Origin: Gymnorhina tibicen
Taxonomy: Eukaryota; Chordata; Aves; Passeriformes; Artamidae
Direction of reading: 5' to 3'
NCBI GenBank assembly: GCA_013399875.1
Contig: VXAZ01007519.1
Coordinates: forward strand, 530,537 to 594,536
DNA length: 64,000 bases
Shown: piece by piece, positions 13,671 to 24,980 of the stretch
How the letters are laid out: each line of letters starts with the position of its first letter
Numbering within the stretch: the first letter of the stretch is position 1
The notes under the pieces: model-generated
What the model was told of the DNA's origin: nothing
Databases searched by the model: none
Seen by the model: only the letters and a program-made list of their open reading frames with translations
Program-made: the position numbers and the translations under genes

Positions 13671-16626
13671 AGACCCTCCTGTGTTTCCTGATCTTCTGCC
13701 TTACTTCTTCTGCCTGTACAAAGTGGTTTCAGTGGCCTTTAGTTTTGACATGTAGCACTGGGTACAGAAAGTTAAAGGGACAGAAATTAAATTAATCCCT
13801 GCTTTTATAAATCAAGAAGCTCAAAGTTAATTACACTGAAAATGCAAATAAAGGATCTGCTCCAGACGATGAGAAAACTCCCTCTGACTTGTATTGCCCT
13901 TGGATCAAACCCAAAAAGAAGCGCCTGCACTATTTTCCTTGAGAATTGTTAATATGTGTGTTGAATAAAATACAAAATTACAAAGGAAATAATCTTGTCT
14001 GTAAAAGTCTTCATCCAACACTACTTAGGGTGCTGTTGTCTGAGTTCTAGTTTATTCATCTAGATGAATATTGTTGAATATCTATTGTCTTTTGCCATAA
14101 AAAATGACTCAATCTGTCATCAGCTTGCAAGACTTATTGAAAAGGGTAGGTTTGTAAAAAAAAATTTAGTTCTGCTGGGGTTGATTTCTTTTTCCCATTG
14201 ACCTATGTTGTATTGTGTCATATAATCAATCTGGTGTCTTCTGTAAGTGCATGAAGAATTTGTTCTGTTTAACAACAGTGTGTAGTACTTTTTGCTATCA
14301 TTGCTGATGCAAGATCTAGGAAGTTACTGGCCAAACACTGTATGCTCTGCAGTTTAATATTTCAAGCTAAATTACAGTTCTAATAGCTGACATTCAGTGG
14401 CAGCCTTATTCATCTAGCTGCTGACATGAGTCATTTCAGGATGATGTGTACAATAGCAGCATTCTCATCTAGTTACTCAGACAAATAGATGTCTTGCAAA
14501 TAGCTATGGAACAGTTAAGTCTTTAACCCTGTGCTCACAGCGGAATAATCGAATATGTATTTAGCCTGTGATTCTCAGCTGATTGTGGCTCCAGGCTGAA
14601 AATACTCTGCTGAATCTGTGCATGTTTGAGTCTGGTAAACTACAGCAATTGTGGAACTTGTAAGAATTTCCACATCAAACCATACTAAGTTTAGCGCTCA
14701 ATTAAAAGTCTAAAACTTAGGCAGAAATGACATCTAAATGAGGGGTAAAATATAGGCTACTAGATAACTCCAGCGACAGATAAAGGCTCCTCTCTGCCTA
14801 TCTGCCAGAAGACCCACACTTAAGGAATCAGTGGTCCAATATCTGTCTGTCTGAGCAGCAGCTGCCTGCACTGCTGGCTATTAGAGCACTTCTAAAGTAC
14901 AGCCCTCTGTTAGACTGCAAATGAACTCAAGAAAATGGCAGTAACTCAAATTGGCAAACCACAGACTCCTCTGATGGCCTGGCAGATTGCTAGAAGTGGC
15001 CTTGAGCACCTTCACCAAAGAAAAAAGGCTTAATTAATACTGGCAGTCATCTCCTTCTGGAGTTATTGGATCAGAGAGTTATCAGATTAGATGGTTATTA
15101 GATCATGTTACTCATGAAAACATCCCTTCTATGTTTTGGGAATAAAGTCAGAACTGTCATCTTTGACATCAAGGCAGGCATTTCTAACAGAGAAATGGAT
15201 TAATCCAAGAGTTGCAATAAAAGCCAAAGCAATGTGTTTTTCACCAAAATAAAAATCTTGACAGAATTATTCTGGTCTGTGTGACAGAAAATTCTGGAAG
15301 TCAGACAAGAATTTTTCTTCTGAGACAGAGAAACTGAGCGTATACAGTGCCAAATAACTAGATAATCAGGATATTCACTGGAAAAAGAAAACTCTAGCCC
15401 CGAAGTTGTGTCAAATCTCAAATCTGCTGCTACTTCTGTCTACATTTCATGAACATTTCTGGAAAGTCTTGTCTCCTTTTTGTTGCAGACCAAGAATATT
15501 TTTGAAATCTCAGAAAATTCCATAAAATGAGATTATTGTTCTCCATTAAGGTATCACAGCAATCATTACTTAAATATTTTTAGCTGCCTAACAAAGACTT
15601 GCTTAGAACTGATTCCAAGTGATGACATGCTAATGGAAAGCTTTGTGTACAGCAGACATTATTTGAGCACAGAGGTTCCCCTCCCTCCCCCATCAGCAGT
15701 TTCTGATAGACTCCATTGATCCTGGGACTTCAGCAAACTGTTCAGGAACACCAGTGAAGTTTTAGAACATCCTGTAGTTAAAAAAATACTAACCCCCAAA
15801 AACCTTATTTCTTAGCAGGACAACTTGACTTGCTAAAGAAACCTAGTTTTCAAGCCAGGTCTAATTTCTGAGACCTTATTTTAGAGCTGCATCGAAACAG
15901 GAGAGTAATATCTTCAGAGAGTCACAGTGGTTTCCATTTGATACTATTCCACGACTTGAGATAATTCCATCACTGCTATAGCTCTCAAATGTGTAAAGGA
16001 AAGATATTTTCCTTTATTGCTGATGGTAGTCAGGGGTATAATGGGAATGAGGGAGAGAGAAAGGAAGATAAAGACAGGACATTCTTCCATTTTATAAAAC
16101 TGGTCAAGGGAAGCAATGTGTGAAAATTTACAAAGAGGTCACAGACACAGTGGCCGTAATAAAATGTCTTACCATGTACTCTGGAGACGTGGGGAATATA
16201 TTGAGCTTAAACACAAAACATGAGCAACTGTCACTAGTAAATCTCTGAGTAAATCTACTGAACTGTAGGTCACAGCTGCTATGCTCCCTCACAGGAATAA
16301 GTTTCTTCTTGTTAATAAGCCTTTCTACATGTACTTCAAAGGTGACTGAACCAAAAATTTTCCTGAGTCTGATTTTGCAGTGTTGTTGCCCTCATCCTGA
16401 AGAAAAGCTAACTGTATCTACATACATACGTAGCTTCTATTACATCTCATACTTCCAATATTTCAATTTATAGATTAGAAATAGGATTTTTTTAAAAGAA
16501 GAAGAAAGAAGTCCTGCAAGTCAACAGAAGACATTTTAAAACAAGAGTCCCAGATTTTACTTCAGCTGGCAAGTGAAGAGGAGAGGAGTGAATATCAACA
16601 TATGAAGATCACACTAGGAACTAGAA

Positions 16627-16825
16627 CAGTGGTTCCATAACTGTTTTGGATTGCTATCAACCCTCAGAATTTCTTACGGACCACCAGGCATCATTATCAT
16701 CAAAGTTTTAATTGAAAACACTATTTAAAATAGTGTTTAATATGGCTCCGTGGATTAGCTGTGAACCCTTTACCATGGCCTCCTGGACCACCAGTGTTCT
16801 GCGGACCACGGTTTGGGAAGCACTG
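16627..16825. mobile_element. hAT-type nonautonomous DNA transposon (MITE)
   Basis: The 199-base element begins with CAGTGGTTCCATAACTGTTT and ends with CCACGGTTTGGGAAGCACTG. The two ends are imperfect inverted repeats of the CAGTGGTTCCCAAAC type found in hAT/Charlie elements. The 8 bases on the left (AACTAGAA) and right (AACCAGAC) match at 6 of 8 positions, consistent with the 8-bp target duplication made by hAT transposases. No transposase is encoded. The inner sequence also contains the self-complementary stretch ACACTATTTAAAATAGTGTT at 16719-16738. Confidence 0.75.
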
Positions 16826-18499
16826 AACCAGACTGCACACATCGTACCCCGCAACAAAACACCGCTGTGTCTGCAAGCAGAGGCAGTCCTGCAACTGCGC
16901 CGTGTGCTCAAATAACGCACATGGCAGTTCAACCTTCTTGGTAGCTGAAGAACACAGAACTCTTTTGTTTTTCCCTTACCCAAAATTTCTTTTTCATTGC
17001 TTTAGAGAAACAAGCAAATGGTGCCAAACCTCAGTTTCTGATTGTTTCTTGTAGGATCTTCCTCGTCTCTGGCAATGATGTAATATTTCAGGAAGCTACC
17101 TATGAAAATAAGAAATATAAATCCCCCCATTAAATCCCCAATGGAGTTATCATTCCAGAATAGTTACGAGATCTATGAATCTAAAAATTAAAAAATTAAA
17201 ACTAGCTTCTAAGTTGGTTTTTTTTCCTCCTCTGGAAAATTTGTTCCTTTTTTTTTCCTTCCCAAAGACACTAATGATGCTAGAGCTCTGTGTGTGGTCA
17301 TTAAAGCATTTCAGCAACTTTCTGCAAATTCTTTACAGTTATTCTTTGGCTGCAGCACTACAGGATTGTCTGTTTATTACCAGAGAAACACACAGAGGAA
17401 AGCACTGAGAAGGGAACTTGTGGGGAAGTGTTATAAATAAATGCAGCAAAACACCTAGGGCCACAATCCAGCCATAAGTGAAGTCAGTGACAGTGTGGTC
17501 TCCCATAAGAGCAGGGATGGGCTGTAGCTTCCCTTCCCATCGTTCTGCCTCGCTATCTCCTTGCACCTCACAGGCACCTCAGCCCACCATTATAGAAAGG
17601 AGCCTTATTTACCTCTCCTCATATACTCATTATCAACAGCTATTACATGGAATTGGCAATGAGGAACCTTTTCAAGTAGCAGCATCACAGAAAATAAAAA
17701 AAGGACTCCTTTTCTAAAACAACTTTTTTTTTTTTTTAAACAGTCTGTGCTTCCATGACAGTATCTCACCTGTTTTGGAGAGAAAATAGTGCTGTCACAG
17801 CACTTCTGTGCCCCTTGTGTGCTAAACAGCCATGGTAATGCAGAGGTTTGATTCAGAGTGGGAGTGGAAAAGGGTCACTTCAGCAAAACTAATGCACAGG
17901 AGAAGTCTGCAAGGGAAAGGGGTAACCTCTACCTTGAAAGAAAATGAAACCTACCCAGTTCTTGTCTCTGTAGGTCTCTCTTGCAGTACTTTACACTCAG
18001 CATCACTAATGGATGCTGCTGGAGCATTTATAAAGTTAGATTCATAATGAGCCCCATTTGTGTCCTGGGTTTTTTTGTTGTTGTTGTTGTCTGAACAGTT
18101 TTTGTATTCCATGCAGCGCCAATGCTTAGAGGTAGCTATTAACTCACTTTTTATTCATCTGAAACAGATAAAGTTCAGATTGCAAACCTGACTAGACAGT
18201 GTGAAAACAAATCTTGTGGCCTCACCTCACCACTGTCCAGATTCGTTGCCAAGTTCCCCTCTGGTGAAGAGGTTTACGTGGGACTATCACATGGCTGCAT
18301 ACCTGGGGTAATGTGCCCGAGTGGAGCCAAGCATTTTAAATATGTGTGGAATTCTGTAAGAATGAGAAATCCACACTGAGCAGTAACGGCCTCCTCACAT
18401 TGCTGCCTGACCCCTTTGCTGTAGATAATGTGTGTACTTTCTTTAGTAAGTACGTGCTGCCTTTCTGCCAACCCATCAGCTTTTGGCTTCTCTCCACAG

Positions 18500-18771
18500 G
18501 AAGCAGGGAAGCTGCGTTCACCTATGCCATTACTGCTGCCGGGGTTGCACACGCTGTCACGGCCGCCTGCAGCCAGGGCAACCTCAGCAATTGTGGCTGT
18601 GACCGAGAGAAACAGGGCTACTACAACCAGGAGGAGGGCTGGAAGTGGGGAGGCTGCTCTGCGGATATCAGATACGGCATTGAGTTCTCCCGGAGGTTTG
18701 TTGATGCCCGAGAAATCAAAAAGAATGCACGGAGGCTGATGAACTTGCACAACAATGAGGCTGGAAGAAAG
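18500..18771 (+). CDS. WNT7B: WNT7B coding exon 3 (internal exon)
   Basis: This internal exon encodes about residues 99-189 of a secreted Wnt ligand (numbering inferred from the 349-residue family length). WNT7B is a lipid-modified glycoprotein that signals through Frizzled/LRP and, for the WNT7 pair, through RECK/GPR124. The translation begins with [20 protein letters not shown] and continues with the Wnt landmarks [24 protein letters not shown] and [20 protein letters not shown], ending at EAGRK. A pyrimidine-rich tract and CACAG acceptor end at 18499. The donor is AAG|GTATTC at 18771/18772. The exon is 272 bases: two bases complete a split Gly codon, followed by 90 codons. The 90 codons, the split codon and the 159 codons of exon 4 give 250 residues, leaving 99 for exons 1-2 as expected for WNT7. 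The frame stays open a little upstream, but that is intron. Exon 3 alone fits WNT7A almost as well; exon 4 decides the paralogue. Confidence 0.96.
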
Positions 18772-21278
18772 GTATTCCAGAAAGGACAAGGGATGGGGAC
18801 GTGTGTGCTGGAGGATGGGGGGAGGCTGGCTTGGTGGCAGAAGGCATTCCCTGAGAACTTACCCTACCTCTGATGTTATCCTGCACCCACATCAAGTCAC
18901 CAGATGGCATCTATTGTTCACATTTTTTTGCTGTTTCTTTTTATTCAGAGCTGGCCATGTATTACAGGTACTCCTGTAAAACTTTCTGCTTCCTAAGCCT
19001 TCTTTCCAGCCCCCCTGATAACAGGGAGGACCTTGCTGGATCTGTCATGATGTTACATCACTGCTTTTCATCCAATTTGCAAAAAATCTAGCAAGGGATG
19101 TCGGGGCTTGTGGTGGGACAGAACTGAGTTGTCTGCATTGCCCAACTTCCACAGCACTTCCACATATTTATTCCAGCCAAACCCAATCCACTTATTTGAC
19201 CCCAGCTCTAATGAAATACCCATGGTAACACATAATGCACTTCTTAGCAAACACACAACTGTCTCTTTGTAACTACACAGCTACAAACGGCTGCATAAGA
19301 AGAGACAGTTCCATGTCTAGAACCACGACTGAATTGCTTGTCATGGAAACAATAAACATCATGGAGCTATGCTGATTTATGTTCACTAACAATCCTCATA
19401 GCTCTCAAAGCTTGTCCTTTGAAAGGTGTAACAAATCTTTCTGCATTATATATACCTACCTCAGGAGAGATTATACCCTTCAAATTATTTTCGCCCAGGA
19501 AAAGCCCTCCACTCCAGTGTTGCAGGAAAATCCAATATACCAATATAGCAATCCAATAAAATCCTCCTCCTCTAGTTCCCAAAGTAAGACTGATTTTTTT
19601 TTCCTTGAAAACCATGTGTGCTTTCAGTCCTGCACTGAGCACTGGGCAGAGAGAGTAGAATTGGTGGTGACAGAAACAGTGCAATTATCTTACTGCCTGG
19701 ATCTTGCTTATTAACACAGTTGCATTGGCCATGTACTTGAAACTGAAGGTTCTGTGAAGGCAGTAGTTCACTGGGATGGAAATACAACATAAATTCAATG
19801 TGGTGAGAGAGGCATAGTCTCAAGCATAGAGACAGGATTGGTACTCCAGTGATAGTTCACACTGAGGTCTCTGGATGTGCAGGAGAAAGCTGACTGAAGA
19901 GCCAAACAGAAAAGCAGCCTTGAGGGGCACAGTCTTTTTTTCCTAAAAATTCCTGCCATGGGCATAAGAGAACCTCATTCAGCAACTGACCATCACATTG
20001 GAAGACCAGCTCCAGGTCTGACCACTTCACTTAGGCTGGGAATTTCACCTCAGCATCATGAATTGTGTTTGGAGGCAAAAGAAGATGGAAGCCAACTCTT
20101 AAACTTGCCAGGCAGAGTTTATTACTGCTAGATGCATTATCATCCCTGCTTAAACTGGCATCCTCTGTGGTGTGTGCTGTGCCACCTCCTGATGCATGTC
20201 CTGCTTGGAACATGTCACAGTCTAGATGTGAAAGAGGGACAAAAGAGCAAAAGCAGATGCTGAGACGGGGAACAGTGAAGTCCCAAGGACAGAAAGAGCT
20301 CATTATGTGGACCAGGCACTGATCATGGGTCCCCCAATTCTAAATACAGCCCAGTAACCACAAGACCACACTGCTGATTCTTATTAAGTACATTATATTT
20401 TACTTTTCATCAGAATTTCATAAGCAGAGGGACATAAGCAAACTAAAGAAGTGCATGTTTTTACAGATATTTCTGGTAGCAGCATTCAGGCAAATAAATT
20501 CCATTTAACAATTCTAAAATTTTCTTTTTTGCAAATGTTCTTGCAAAAACCAAATGACAATACTTTCATATTTTAACAAAGGAATAAAAAGGCTTGCAAT
20601 ACTGACAATATATTTTTTCCATTTTTTAAAATATAAATAATATTTTGGAATCTATTAGTTTTTTTGTTGCTGGCATTTTTCAGTAGTTATTTATACCCAT
20701 AGCTATTCATTAATTCATTGTATTGCTTTCAAAAGCTAAGAATGACTGAAAGGATTTGGTGTAGTTTTTTGGTTTTAAGTATAATCCATCAAATCTGGAG
20801 GAATGTGCTCATATAAAAGATGGTTTTGGGGGTCATATTTAGAAATAATGTTGGTGTTATGATATATATTCCCATGAATATTCAGAGTTGTACAGTATAT
20901 AATATTTAGTGATTTTGGTTCTTCTAAGATAATGTGCTATTTGTATAAATTAGACATTCTGGATTCAAGAGTGACTGAAACTTAAAAGTTAGAACAAAAC
21001 TCTGGAACATAGGATATGCTTTCTGTGTTTCTGGGTTGGACCAGAGTTTTCTGCAATTTCAGTGTGAAATCACAAGTTCCTTCTGAGAATCCAGGCAAAC
21101 TTGAAATCTGACCTACATTCACCTGAAATCTGGCAGTTTTGGGGGTCCTTGGTAAACCTGGATTGGACTGTGAGCCTGACACAAAATCTGAAACCAGGAG
21201 ATTTTGCTTATGCGTGAATGTAATTCTTACATGCTCCACATGGTCCTTACTCACACTCAAGTCAGAAATCACGGAAGC

Positions 21279-21905
21279 AATCACAGAATCACAGAATGGG
21301 TAAGGTTGAAAGGGTCCAAACCCCTCAATCCTGCTCAAGCAGGATCTGCTAGACCATGTTACTCAGGATTATGTCCAGATGGTTTTTGAGTATGTCAAGA
21401 GAAGGAGACTCCACACCCTCTCTGGACAATCTGTTCAGTGCTCGGTCAGTGCTCAGGGCAGAAGTTCTGCCTCCTGTCCAGGTGGAACCTCCTGGGTATC
21501 AGGCCCTGCCCGTTCCTCTGGTGCCATTGCCGGGCCCCCGGAGCAGAGCCTGGGCCCTGCTCGGAGCCCTCCCTGCAGACAGGGACACCCAGGGCTGAGG
21601 GCCCCTCTCAGCTGGGGCTCCTCTCGAGGCTGCACAGCCCCAGCTGCCGCAGCTCCCTTCCTCCTCATAGGACACTGAAATCCATGATCTTGTGGTCACT
21701 ACAGCCGAGGCTGCCCCCAACTTTCCCATCCCCAACAAGGCCTTCCTTGTCTGTTAGAGTAAGGTCCAGCAGCACACCTTCCCTCACTGGCTCCTCCATT
21801 TGCCTGGATACAACACTGAACCTCCATCTTTCTCCTCTTCCCTTCCAAAACTCCCACAACACAACTGGGAAATGCTTGTACTGCTCTGACAGAGTCTCTC
21901 AGTAT
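21279..21905 (-). mobile_element. CR1 LINE, internally deleted (endonuclease joined to 3' end)
   Basis: Read on the - strand, 21862-21665 translates to EEPVREGVLLDLTLTDKEGL and KVGGSLGCSDHKIMDF. This is the C-terminal part of the CR1 apurinic-type endonuclease, including its catalytic Ser-Asp-His triplet. Immediately after it, from about 21662 down to 21279, comes the CR1 terminal region: TGAGGAGGAAGGGAGCTGCG, AGGTTCCACCTGGA, TGTGGAGTCTCCTTCTCTTG, TGCTTGAGCAGGATTGAG and finally the CATTCTGTGATTCTGTGATT tail. The reverse transcriptase that should lie between is absent. Divergence is moderate, with frame breaks, so it is dead. The 5' edge near 21905 is approximate. Confidence 0.85.
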
Positions 21906-23775
21906 CATCCTGCTGATCTATATGTGGTTTGTCTTAAAATTTGGAAACACTTTGGAGACAAGCTTCTGGTTCATGATTGCTCTTATAAAGAACCAAAGTA
22001 AGGATATTTTACCCATGTTATGAATAGGAATAAAAGGTAAGAAGGAAAACACAGGCAACTCAGTTTATTTATTAATTCCTCCATTGCTTCAGAAGTTTTC
22101 AAATAGTATATTCAACCTTAGACTGGTAATGGACAGTAAAGATAGTAAAGGAAGTATATGCTTTTGTAGCTTCCTACAGAGATTTCACAGCACTTTGACC
22201 ATTTAAAAAACCCTGCATTCACATCTGTAATGGTAAGGCTTGCAGTTCTTTTTCAGTCATACCAAATTGGCTTTTTGAGTTAGCTAAAAAGAACAATTTT
22301 TAGCCAACAAATGTGTTACCTTGATTTTAGACTTCTTTTTGAATCTCAGAGCCTTTAAGACATGAGGTAAAAAGGACATGAAGGGCTCCCAACCCCATCT
22401 ACAATTATTCCCAACTTGCTCTGAAGTCAGTGGTAGGCCCTTGATGACCTCACTTGACATCTACCAGGTGGCCAGAAGTTCATTGCTAGGATCATTATTC
22501 AAGACTCTGGCCACCAGTTTTTCCCCCCGAGCAATTATTTGAATGTTCTCTTACAGCACCACAAGGACTTTCTCATGTGCTCTCAGAAATCTTGCCCATT
22601 CTCAGTCTCTCCCAGCACTTGTCCCACACATGCCTGGGCATCAGAGGGGTTTGTAAGTACAGCAGTATGGCTCTAATATTTTGCCCTTGTAGGGATGCCC
22701 TCAAAAGTTGGCCTGATGGCATTTCACTGTTGCTAAAAGAAGAGCCCAGAGGAATTTTTCTTTGTGGAAAAAGCAGCATGCTGTAAAATTAATTGCACAA
22801 ACTTTGCAAACAGGTGAGGAGAAAAACAGTCTTGGGGGGTCTTTTACTTGAGTCTAGGTTTGAGATGTTCAGTACAACCCTCTGATAAATTACCTCCTGG
22901 GAAAAAAAGTCATTTAGGCTTTTCAGGGAATTTCTGATGACTGTGGAATGAATGAATCCCCTAATTGCCCTGCACTGCATCCCCTAATGGCTCTGCATTG
23001 CATTTCTAAGAATTACTTCAGCTAATGGCAGGTTTGCAAAATTTCTAATAAATTTGCAATAAATAGCACTAGTGACAAAACCATAATCTTGCCATTGGTT
23101 TTGTGCATTTCTTTGGAATAAATAAATGCTCAGGGATTTCTGGTGACACAAGATGCTCCTGGTGGAAGATTTATGCTTGGTGGCAAAGTGGCACTGCAGT
23201 GTGAAAGAACAGAGGAACAAACTTCTCCATTAGTTTCTAACCATCCATTATGATTTGGGACGGAAAGTACAAGTGTGGTAAATGAAAACAAACCCCCAAA
23301 GGAGGCCTAGTCTAAGTCTAACACAAATGTTACTGAAAGAATATCTTGGTGTAAATCTGAAAGATTACAGAGAGATCCGTGGGCAAAACTTTGACAGAGT
23401 AATGAAAAATAAAATACCAACAAACCAAGTCAGCTTTGATGCTGTTTTATGAGACAGCTTTCTACCATGTATTTTTAGAAGTAAGTATCTTTATTCTGGG
23501 ATAAATGAACTTAGAGTAACATCTGGGAACACATATCATTAATCTTGAACTTTTTGTTGAAAGCTTCAAAACAATGATTGTCTCTCACAGGGAATCTCAT
23601 TTATAAAAATGGAGGTTTCTGTTTGTTTTTATGGGGGTGAGTTAAAAGAACAAACTGACAAATTGGTAGCAGATTGCAGCTTTTACCGAAAAGTAGAAAT
23701 GTTTCTAACAGTTTATCAATCAATTAGGCTCTTACAATAGACAGTGACTGTGGTTATGTGGAGAACAAACTGGCC

Positions 23776-23813
23776 CTTCCAGAAACACACCCATCACACT
23801 GACTGCCAGCAAC
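23776..23813 (+). repeat. Diverged direct repeat, copy 1
   Basis: CTTCCAGAAACACACCC followed by ACTGCCAGCAACT recurs about 1.17 kb downstream (24942-24980) with few differences. I recognise no mobile element in it. It may be a small duplication or two pieces of an unknown repeat. Confidence 0.6.
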
Positions 23814-24150
23814 TCAGCCTGATACCATCCCAGTATTTACTCCTTTGTAGTGGAGTTTTTTCCTGTTGTTTTTTTTTAATGCCTGGAAGATGACAACAGC
23901 TTATTTTACATATGAAACAATAAGAGTGTGGGGAAAAAACAAATAATGCAGGCTCTCTTCAGAAGAGATTTTTCAATTACTTGGGACAACATTTCCATCT
24001 AAGTCATGGCTTTTTCTCATAGTTTCTGGTGCAACAGGCCTGTGGTACTGGGAAGGGGTTTTTTTGCTCACTTGCTTTGGCTGTAGAACATCTAATGAGG
24101 TGATCTGTTGATTACCATTCATCATATACATAAAGGTATAAAAATTATAT

Positions 24151-24212
24151 TATGTTCTATTATGTTCTATTATGTTCTATTATGTTCTATTCTATTCTAT
24201 TCTATTCTATTA
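24151..24212. repeat. Pentanucleotide array (TTATGTTCTA)4 then (TTCTA)4
   Basis: Four perfect copies of the 10-mer TTATGTTCTA run into four copies of TTCTA. The 10-mer is itself a TTATG+TTCTA pair, so the whole array is a pentanucleotide repeat with a higher-order unit. Its TTCTA half is ATTCT in another phase. It lies in intron 3 of WNT7B. Confidence 0.95.
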
Positions 24213-24941
24213 TATAACACACACAGACAAATACATGTAGTGTGTGTGTGCATGTAATTATGGATATTTATACATATTTATGTATATTGTCTGTGCATGT
24301 ATTATGTAAGACAGTGTAAACTCTCTTCACCTCACATGAAGCATTATAATTAATCAGCTCACTCCTGCAAGATGCACAGCACCTGATATGCTGCAGGCTG
24401 CTCACACTGTCACCTGACAAGACATAGAGATAAGAAGCAATGCCCAGAAAAAGACTCTGAATGAAATGTTCTGAAGTCACAAGTGGAGGCTGAACCCCAG
24501 TTTCAAAAGTGAAAGCCAACTAATTTTGTGCTCTTATAACCCTAAAATATTCTTTAAAATACGACTTTGTTTCCTAAGTCATTTCAGCGATGCAAAGAAT
24601 GTGACTTTCCAGGTTTTACAGCCTCGAGTCCATCATTTGCTGAAAGTTTCTGTCTCTAAAAGCGACAAATTATTTCACTACACATCCCTTGTAAGACCAT
24701 TCATGAAAGAAAAGCTTTCAATAGTTGTGCTTCATGCTATACTTTCCATCTTCCCACTTAAAGTGATTTGCAGACAGTTACATAAATCCAATTTCGAAAA
24801 TTTTGGAGTTACAGCTTGGGTGGGTGAGATGGATAACTAAGGGCTTATCCATATGTCCTGAATATGCAAGGTTTGGCTCAAAATCTCATGAGGATAGATC
24901 TCCTGCTTCCAGTTGGGCTGGATTTGTTAGCCTATTTTTTT

Positions 24942-24980
24942 CTTCCAGAAACACACCCTTAACACAGACTGCCAGCAGCT
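24942..24980 (+). repeat. Diverged direct repeat, copy 2
   Basis: CTTCCAGAAACACACCC and GACTGCCAGCAGCT match copy 1 at 23776. Weaker similarity (ATCTGGTACTACCC versus CCTGATACCATCCC) extends about 25 bases further. Confidence 0.6.

Larger units (their letters stand above)
1..18499 (+). other. WNT7B: WNT7B intron 2, 3' portion (noncoding)
   Basis: I infer this as intron because exon 3 begins at 18500 with a split codon and no exon-2-like coding sequence (the family's NIICNKIPGLAP or FGQELRVG segments) was seen in either strand here. All open frames in the span are short and resemble no family I know. The recognisable contents are listed separately: short CR1 remnants at about 0.9 and 9.7 kb, a MIR-like core near 4.0 kb, a TATC microsatellite at 8264, GGAAT/AGAAT arrays at 10301, an ancient CR1 at about 12.5-13.7 kb and a hAT-type element at 16627. 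The rest, including 1-860, 4.1-8.2 kb, 10.4-12.4 kb and 16.9-18.4 kb, shows nothing I can name. The stretch 14.0-14.7 kb has a repeat-free, regulatory-like texture. Confidence 0.8.

Noticed and set aside
18346..18499. In-frame extension of exon 3 upstream to an ATG
   Set aside because: The frame is open by chance through the intron end. The CACAG acceptor at 18499 and the WNT7 family exon boundary place the exon start at 18500.
18274..18789. 171-codon open frame on the - strand across WNT7B exon 3
   Set aside because: It is the antisense shadow of the conserved coding exon and shows no domain of its own.
21438..22001. 187-codon open frame on the + strand
   Set aside because: It is the complement of the deleted CR1 copy, whose real coding sense is the - strand.
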